Shown piece after piece: positions 59,763 through 64,000 of a stretch of 64,000 nucleotides of DNA (positions are counted from its first letter, which is position 1; every line of letters starts with the position of its first letter). The DNA is from Palsa-343 sp036269135 (lineage in GTDB: Bacteria; Acidobacteriota; Terriglobia; Terriglobales; Acidobacteriaceae). Position numbers and translations under genes: made by a program. The notes beneath the pieces are model-generated. The model was given only the letters and a program-made list of their open reading frames with translations, made no database searches and had not been told where the DNA came from. The stretch is taken from NCBI GenBank assembly GCA_036269135.1, contig DATASQ010000041.1:1-64000 (forward strand), in the 5' to 3' direction.

Positions 59763-60230
59763 ATGAGCCGTCGCCCCGCGCTTTCCGAACAGACCTTCGA
59801 CTCGCTCGACGCCATGATGCAGGCCTGGGCCGCGGAAGCCGTGCGGATCGCCGCTGAAGATCACGGCATGGATCTCGACTTTTCTCCCGAGTCGATTGCC
59901 CGGCTGGAAACTGTGCTCGCCGCCCGCGGCCCGGTTCCAGCGGACCAGCAGGACGAAGCCGTCCGCCTCTGGGGGGCCTACTACGGCGAAGTCTTCCGCA
60001 GGAAATATCCGGCGGACTGGATTATGGCTGTCTATCCGGGCCAGCTCAACTCGGGACGCGCCGACGCCGGGACGGAAATGGCCATGCCCGCCCTGGACGT
60101 TCACGGCTCCCACGTGTATCCGCTGCTGAAAGTTTTTCGCCGCCTCACGATGGGGTCCTCAGAAGATCTGGTCGCTTTCTACGGGAAGGTGACCACGTCG
60201 CTGGACACTCAAGCGCCAAAGAAAGCGTGA
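59763..60230 (+). CDS. DUF3806-like protein
   Basis: 155 residues, mainly helical, with MMQAWAAEAVRIAAEDHGMD, FSPESIARLETVLA and LWGAYYGEVFRRKYPADW, the pattern of DUF3806. No signal peptide or membrane span, so cytoplasmic. The ATG 59763 is preferred because the open frame upstream is unrelated to the domain. No functional clue from neighbours. Confidence 0.
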   Translation: MSRRPALSEQTFDSLDAMMQAWAAEAVRIAAEDHGMDLDFSPESIARLETVLAARGPVPADQQDEAVRLWGAYYGEVFRRKYPADWIMAVYPGQLNSGRADAGTEMAMPALDVHGSHVYPLLKVFRRLTMGSSEDLVAFYGKVTTSLDTQAPKKA

Positions 60231-60272
60231 CTGCGGAAAGGTACCCGAAACCTCTGTGCTGCCTGGGTGGAT

Positions 60273-60701
60273 TTACGGGCGGCCTGCCCCGCACGCCTCG
60301 CAGCCGCAATGCCTTCGCAGGTAGTCCCAGGAATAGATCCCGCTGGCGTGGCCGTCGTTCCACGTAAAGCTGATGGCATAGTTGCCGGTGGGAGCGGAGG
60401 AGACCGGACGGGGCGGCTCCTGATACATGGGCAACAGTGTCGTGGGTTGCTTCTTTGGCTCGCCGGGCTCGCGGCCCTGGGCTTCGCGCTCCTCGTGGCA
60501 GGTGGCGCAGGGGCAGGCGTTGCGCAGCCAGGCAAAGCTCCAGTGGCTGGGGTGGCCGTCCTTCCAAACGATATCGAGGCCCTCGCCGGTCGACTGCTGG
60601 ACGCGGACCTTCGCCGGGGTGACCGCCTCGCGGGGCAGCTCCGGTTCCGGGGCGCGCCGCGCCTCATCCGCACTGACCAGGCGAATCCCTTCGTGACTCA
60701 T
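60273..60701 (-). CDS. DUF971 domain protein
   Basis: 142 residues. DUF971 resembles the N-terminal zinc domain of gamma-butyrobetaine hydroxylases. It shows VRVQQSTGEGLDIVWKDGHP, W-LRNACPCATCHEE (Cys cluster) and the second half NYAISFTWNDGHASGIYSWDYLR with HCGCEAC. Paired Cys motifs suggest zinc binding. The start lies 8 bases from a heptanucleotide array at 60710. Often associated with iron-sulfur proteins elsewhere; no such link is visible here. Confidence 0.
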   Translation of the reverse strand: MSHEGIRLVSADEARRAPEPELPREAVTPAKVRVQQSTGEGLDIVWKDGHPSHWSFAWLRNACPCATCHEEREAQGREPGEPKKQPTTLLPMYQEPPRPVSSAPTGNYAISFTWNDGHASGIYSWDYLRRHCGCEACGAGRP

Positions 60702-60709
60702 ACACTCCT

Positions 60710-60737
60710 GCTACGGGCTACCGGCTACAGGTCGCCG
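60710..60737. repeat. Heptanucleotide array (GCTACCG type) before the DUF971 gene
   Basis: GCTACGG, GCTACCG, GCTACAG and GTCGCCG in register, in the 56-bp gap between the zinc-ribbon gene and DUF971 on the minus strand, so within the DUF971 leader. Confidence 0.
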
Positions 60738-60757
60738 CCGCCGGTTTCAACCAGCCG

Positions 60758-61039
60758 TCAGGCCGACTGCAAAAACGCCACCGACTGCAGGCTCGTCACT
60801 TCGAACCGCTTCCGGCAGCGGATGTTGGTACAGGCCACCATATCGTCCTGACGCACCATATAGGACTGCGCCTTGGCGAATCGCGCCCGATCGCGCTCGT
60901 CGGCATTCCTCGGCAGCTGCGCCTTGCGCGTGCGCACCAGCCACCGCACCTGATACTCGCCCGGTTGTCCGCAGTGCGGGCAGTTGAGGGTATGGGTACG
61001 CTGCTCGGATTTTTCGTTGAAAAAGTCGCGTTCTTCCAT
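60758..61039 (-). CDS. Small zinc-ribbon protein
   Basis: 93 residues with two Cys pairs, CPHCG near 20 and CTNIRC near 70, fitting one zinc ribbon interrupted by a helical insert (RKAQLPRNADERDRARFAKA). Function unknown. ATG 61039 is preceded by a weak ribosome site. It sits in tandem with DUF971 on the same strand and may be co-transcribed. Confidence 0.
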   Translation of the reverse strand: MEERDFFNEKSEQRTHTLNCPHCGQPGEYQVRWLVRTRKAQLPRNADERDRARFAKAQSYMVRQDDMVACTNIRCRKRFEVTSLQSVAFLQSA

Positions 61040-61176
61040 GAGCCGTAATACTCCACGAAAAGTATTTCACATCGGAGCCGGAAGGAGGTGCTAGTTTGTA
61101 GGTCAACCGCGGCCCTTTGGGAGGCTCGGTGGCGGCCAGGTTGTGGCGCCATGATCTCCCCGGGATGCTCCTGGCT

Positions 61177-61356
61177 ATGCCCAAGAAACACGCAAAGAAG
61201 AAGACATTCTCCACGGTGAAGGCGGTGAAGGCCAACGCGCGCAAGCGCGTGGGCCAGCCCAGGCCCGAGCGCGTCATCGTGGATACACCCCGGCAGGAAA
61301 AGCGCGTCGAAAAGCATTCCAAACCGCTCGCCAAACTGCTTTCCGAGGAGGAGTGA
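61177..61356 (+). CDS. Small basic protein (59 aa) coupled to VOC gene
   Basis: Starts MPKKHAKKKTFSTVKAVKAN and ends LAKLLSEEE; strongly basic except for the acidic tail. The tail encodes GAGGAGGAG, which also serves as ribosome site for the next gene starting two bases after its stop, so the two are coupled. An upstream in-frame ATG at 61165 is possible. The composition suggests nucleic acid binding. Confidence 0.
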   Translation: MPKKHAKKKTFSTVKAVKANARKRVGQPRPERVIVDTPRQEKRVEKHSKPLAKLLSEEE

Positions 61357-61357
61357 T

Positions 61358-61723
61358 ATGGCTCAGGCCACAGGACTGGGAGGCGTTTTTCTCCGCGTTC
61401 GCGATCCCGAGGCGCTCTACGCCTGGTATGAAAAGCATCTCGGCCTGCCAAAAGGCGAAGGCTGCTTCGCGCTGCCCGCCGAGCGGCACCGCGCCATGAT
61501 TGTCCTGTCTTTTTTCCCGCAGTCGTCCGGCTATTTCCCCGTCAGCCAGCCCGCCATGCTCAATTTTCAGGTGGACGACCTCGACGCGGTCCTCGACAGC
61601 CTGATGGCGGCCGGCGTCTCCGTGGACCCCAAGCGCGAGAGCTTTGACTACGGCCGCTTCGGCTGGTTCACCGATCCGGAGGGGAATCGCGTGGAGCTCT
61701 GGCAACCGCCGGCGGAGAGTTGA
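61358..61723 (+). CDS. VOC (glyoxalase/bleomycin resistance) family protein
   Basis: 121 residues with the paired beta-alpha-beta units: LGGVFLRVRDPEALYAWYEKHLGLP and FQVDDLDAVLDSLMAAGV, and the C-terminal WFTDPEGNRVELWQP, which carries the metal-ligand Glu. A dioxygenase, lyase or binding protein, not assignable further. The ribosome site lies in the preceding small gene. Confidence 0.
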   Translation: MAQATGLGGVFLRVRDPEALYAWYEKHLGLPKGEGCFALPAERHRAMIVLSFFPQSSGYFPVSQPAMLNFQVDDLDAVLDSLMAAGVSVDPKRESFDYGRFGWFTDPEGNRVELWQPPAES

Positions 61724-61790
61724 GCAAATCCGGCTGGGCCGCAGTCACAGAGCTCTTTGCTCCGGCCGGCTCTCGACGACCCGCTGGGTT

Positions 61791-63293
61791 CTAATCCCCG
61801 TCGCTGGGCAGGGCACTGGCGCCGGAATTCCCCGCAGACGGCGTTCCCCCGTGCAGATACGTCTTGTACTGGGTATCGACGATGCCGAGGTTGCGGGCCA
61901 GCCCCAGCCGCGCCACGTTCAGCTGCAGCACGCTGTTCACATACTGCGTCTGGGCGGCGGCGAGCGTGGACTGCGCTTCCGCCACGGGCAGGCTGTCGGT
62001 CACCCCCGCCGTGAAGCGCTGCTGGGTCTGGTCCAGAGCCGTGGTCGCCAGCTCCACGTTGCTCTTCGCCACCTGAACCGTCTTTTCCGCGGTATCGAGA
62101 TCGAGCAGGCTGTCCCGCAGCTGCTGATCGATTTTCCGCGACAGGTCTTCCATCCGCGAGCGGATCTGCTCCAGTTGCGCCTCGGCCACATCGTTGTCTC
62201 CGCGGATCTTCCCCTCCTCGAAAATGGGGACGGAGAGCGTCCCGACGGCGGCGAAGGTACCGTGATAGACGCCGCCCGAGATGCCGGTCACACCGTAATT
62301 GCCGCCGAAGGTCAGGGTCGGGAAGCGCTGGTGGGCGGTGGCCTTCCGCTCCAGCTCCGCGGCGCGCAGCTCCTGCTTCATCATCTGGAAATCCTGGCGG
62401 CTGGCATAGGCCTCGGAGCGTGCCGCTTCGATGCTCATCGGCTGCAACTCCGCGTAAGGAGCCGAGTCGCTGAGCTGAATGGCCTGTTCCGGCGCCAGGC
62501 CGATTTCGCGGTTGAGCGCAATCTTTTCCTTCTCAAAGGCGTCTTCGGCCGCAATCACGGTCTGCTGCTGGGACTGGTACTGGACGCGGGCCCGCAGTTC
62601 GTCCAGGTTGGCGACGGTGCCCGCCAGATGCTCCTGGTGCGCCTGGTCCAGGATGGTCGCATCGGTCTGCAGCAGAGCCCGCGCATAATCGACCTGCGAT
62701 TTCGCGGCGAGTGCCTGCAGGTAGGTGTTGCCTACGTTCAGCACCACCAGGCCCCGCGAGGACTGCGCGTTGTAGAAGGCGGCTTTCTGCGCTGCCTGGG
62801 CGGCCCGCCACACGTCGTATCCCGACCAGTTGAAGAGCGCCTGCGAGAAATTGATCTGGCCGAGGGTCGTGTCCACCTTCGTGACCAGGTGAAGGGACGA
62901 CAGCGCAGTGCCGGGCGGCAGCAGCGGGGCGAACAGGCCCACCGTCGAGGGGTGAAAGCCCTCGGACTCCAGGTTGTACTCGTGCACGCCGGTTTCGGCG
63001 TGGAGCGAAAGATTCGGCAGCAATATATTAGCCAGCTGGAGCTTCTGGGCGTTCGCCGACTTTTGCTCCTCGCGCGCCAGGGTCAGGGCCAGGTTGTTCT
63101 CAATGCCCAGGCGGATCGCATCGTCCAGCGACAACTGCCGGATGGCGGGCGTGGCGGGCGCCGTCTGGACGCTGCCGGCATACGGATTCATCTGCGAGTT
63201 GGCAGGGTTACTCTGCGCCGGGGCCGCCTGAACGGCAGCCCATGCCGCCAGCCCGACGCCCCAAACCAGCGTTCTATTCATTTGCGCTTTCAT
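61791..63293 (-). CDS. TolC-family outer membrane efflux protein
   Basis: 500 residues from ATG 63293, with a signal peptide (MNRTLVWGVGLAAWAAVQAA); ATG 63281 is an alternative start. Two OEP repeats with long helices are visible (ALTLAREEQKSANAQKLQLANILLP and the later LRDSLLDLDTAEKTVQVAKSN), and SIPIFEEGKIRGD-type turns (LSVPIFEEGKIRGDN) mark the barrel-helix junction. Forms the outer-membrane duct for an RND or ABC efflux pump, but no pump gene lies in the window. Confidence 0.
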   Translation of the reverse strand: MKAQMNRTLVWGVGLAAWAAVQAAPAQSNPANSQMNPYAGSVQTAPATPAIRQLSLDDAIRLGIENNLALTLAREEQKSANAQKLQLANILLPNLSLHAETGVHEYNLESEGFHPSTVGLFAPLLPPGTALSSLHLVTKVDTTLGQINFSQALFNWSGYDVWRAAQAAQKAAFYNAQSSRGLVVLNVGNTYLQALAAKSQVDYARALLQTDATILDQAHQEHLAGTVANLDELRARVQYQSQQQTVIAAEDAFEKEKIALNREIGLAPEQAIQLSDSAPYAELQPMSIEAARSEAYASRQDFQMMKQELRAAELERKATAHQRFPTLTFGGNYGVTGISGGVYHGTFAAVGTLSVPIFEEGKIRGDNDVAEAQLEQIRSRMEDLSRKIDQQLRDSLLDLDTAEKTVQVAKSNVELATTALDQTQQRFTAGVTDSLPVAEAQSTLAAAQTQYVNSVLQLNVARLGLARNLGIVDTQYKTYLHGGTPSAGNSGASALPSDGD

Positions 63294-63566
63294 CCGATCG
63301 CTTCTGTTTAGATCAGGATACCTTCCACGGGTTGCCAAATTTCATCTTCTCGTTTTTCGGGGGTATTGGCGCCTGGCAGAGGTCTGTTTGTTAAATCCCG
63401 GTAAATATGAAAAAGAAGCCGCCAAACTACGCCAGTGGGGAAGCAACACCACAGTACCCGCCCACATCGAATTTCAGGTAAGTTACGGGCTTGTACGCAC
63501 CTGTCCATTGTCCCCTGCCGGCACGGCGCAGGGGATGCAACCCACGGATAGCATTTGGAGGCTCGT

Positions 63567-64000
63567 ATGTTAACGCTGGAAGCCGGTAAGCTTCCGGTGA
63601 GGTTCTTCGGGGAGCGGTCCGTGTCGCCAGCGGTCCCGGCGAGGCCGCAGGGTGCGGAAATGAGTGGAGAATCCACCTCACGGGTCCTGATGCTGCGCTG
63701 CTCGGCGCTGTCGCACCACGCGGTGCGGACAGCCGCCCGCCAGGCAGGTCTGCATCTGGTCATCGACTTTGCGGAGAATCGCCGGGAGTTTCTGGACGAG
63801 CTCCGCCGCGGCTGCATCGACCTGATCGTTGGGGGACCGGAAGGTCTGCCCGATCTGGAGCAGCGGGAAATCCTCAACCGTGCCAGGTCCGCGCAACCGC
63901 CGATTCCGGTGATCCTCGCGGGAGGCCGGATTGCCCAGAGCGAGGCGATTCGCACACTGCGCAACGGAGCCACGGAAGTTCTGCAGTCGGGGGAGATGGA
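63567..64000 (+). CDS. Receiver-like regulatory protein, 3' truncated by window edge
   Basis: The ATG 63567 has GGAGG five bases upstream. The first 144 residues show an N-terminal variable part and then a pseudo-receiver-like alternation (VLMLRCSALSHHAVRTAARQ, IDLIVGGPEGLPDLEQRE, PVILAGGRIAQSEAIRTLRN). The typical phospho-acceptor Asp/Thr/Lys set is not clear. The rest, possibly a PAS-kinase or DNA-binding domain, is outside the window. A hairpin (about 63507-63531, CCCCTGC/GCAGGGG) lies in the leader. Confidence 0.
   Translation, partial: MLTLEAGKLPVRFFGERSVSPAVPARPQGAEMSGESTSRVLMLRCSALSHHAVRTAARQAGLHLVIDFAENRREFLDELRRGCIDLIVGGPEGLPDLEQREILNRARSAQPPIPVILAGGRIAQSEAIRTLRNGATEVLQSGEM

Noticed and set aside
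61644..63311. 555-codon plus-strand open frame opposite the TolC gene
   Set aside because: The TolC-family protein on the other strand explains the sequence; this frame has no domain and starts inside the VOC gene.
63400..63560. c-di-GMP or other known riboswitch before the receiver-like gene
   Set aside because: A hairpin is present but the conserved core of the GEMM or other classes could not be matched.

Overview
The window is a 64 kb piece of a high-GC bacterial chromosome, most likely from an acidobacterium of the Acidobacteriaceae/Terriglobia type. This is inferred from protein flavour, not from a marker gene. Points in favour are an imuA-imuB-dnaE2 mutasome, a tolA-tolB-pal-cpoB envelope cluster, a Tat-exported DUF3863-type protein remnant, a GH35 beta-galactosidase, many GTG and TTG starts, and intergenic REP and heptanucleotide repeats. 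No rRNA, prophage, CRISPR array or plasmid backbone was seen. Genes are dense and mostly housekeeping. The accessory features are concentrated at about 31.1-35.4 kb.

Layout. 1-8.5 kb: the 3' part of an M14 carboxypeptidase-like gene, then a histidine-utilisation operon (hutU-hutI-hutF) with a translationally coupled M20 amidohydrolase where a formylglutamate deformylase would be expected, then a glycerol-facilitator-like channel. 8.5-13.4 kb: tRNA-Cys, a 1-Cys peroxiredoxin behind a structured leader RNA with its own promoter and terminator, a small secreted protein, an MpaB/DUF2236 oxygenase, an APC amino-acid permease and a tiny basic protein. 13.4-18 kb: a UvrD/PcrA helicase, a remnant of an S10-like peptidase, an orphan OppF-type ATPase and a TSUP exporter. 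18-28.9 kb, mainly minus strand: a HAD hydrolase-secretin pair, a purC-cvpA-Fis-like operon, the Tol-Pal cluster without tolQR, and a TerB-like gene. 28.9-32.3 kb: ribosomal genes rplM-rpsI and rpsB-tsf, separated by hairpin-rich spacers. 32.3-35.4 kb: a REP tandem array, a RAYT (Y1/HUH REP-associated transposase) with an inverted REP on its far side, and two decayed genes. 35.4-50 kb: GNAT, an NTF2-like protein, recG, imuA-imuB-dnaE2, xseA, glmM and polA. 50-64 kb: an M13 peptidase, an acyltransferase-queA pair, envelope and coiled-coil proteins, an M50 site-2 protease, GH35, an outer-membrane barrel, small zinc or basic proteins, a VOC protein, a TolC-family channel, and the start of a receiver-like regulator running off the end.

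The most notable material is not ordinary coding sequence. (1) There is a roughly 1 kb tandem array of about 108-bp units, each with two hairpins, ending at a RAYT gene that has an inverted copy on its other side. Solitary copies nearby show compensatory changes in the hairpin stem. (2) Heptanucleotide tandem repeats of three related types lie at gene ends, in one 64-nt-arm inverted pair, and once inside the uvrD reading frame. (3) A candidate structured RNA precedes the peroxiredoxin gene. (4) The 9-bp palindrome TGTC(C/G)GACA is strongly clustered in the hut operon and the recG-imuA region. (5) An M20 enzyme may replace HutG. All coordinates come from reading the sequence; no database search was possible.
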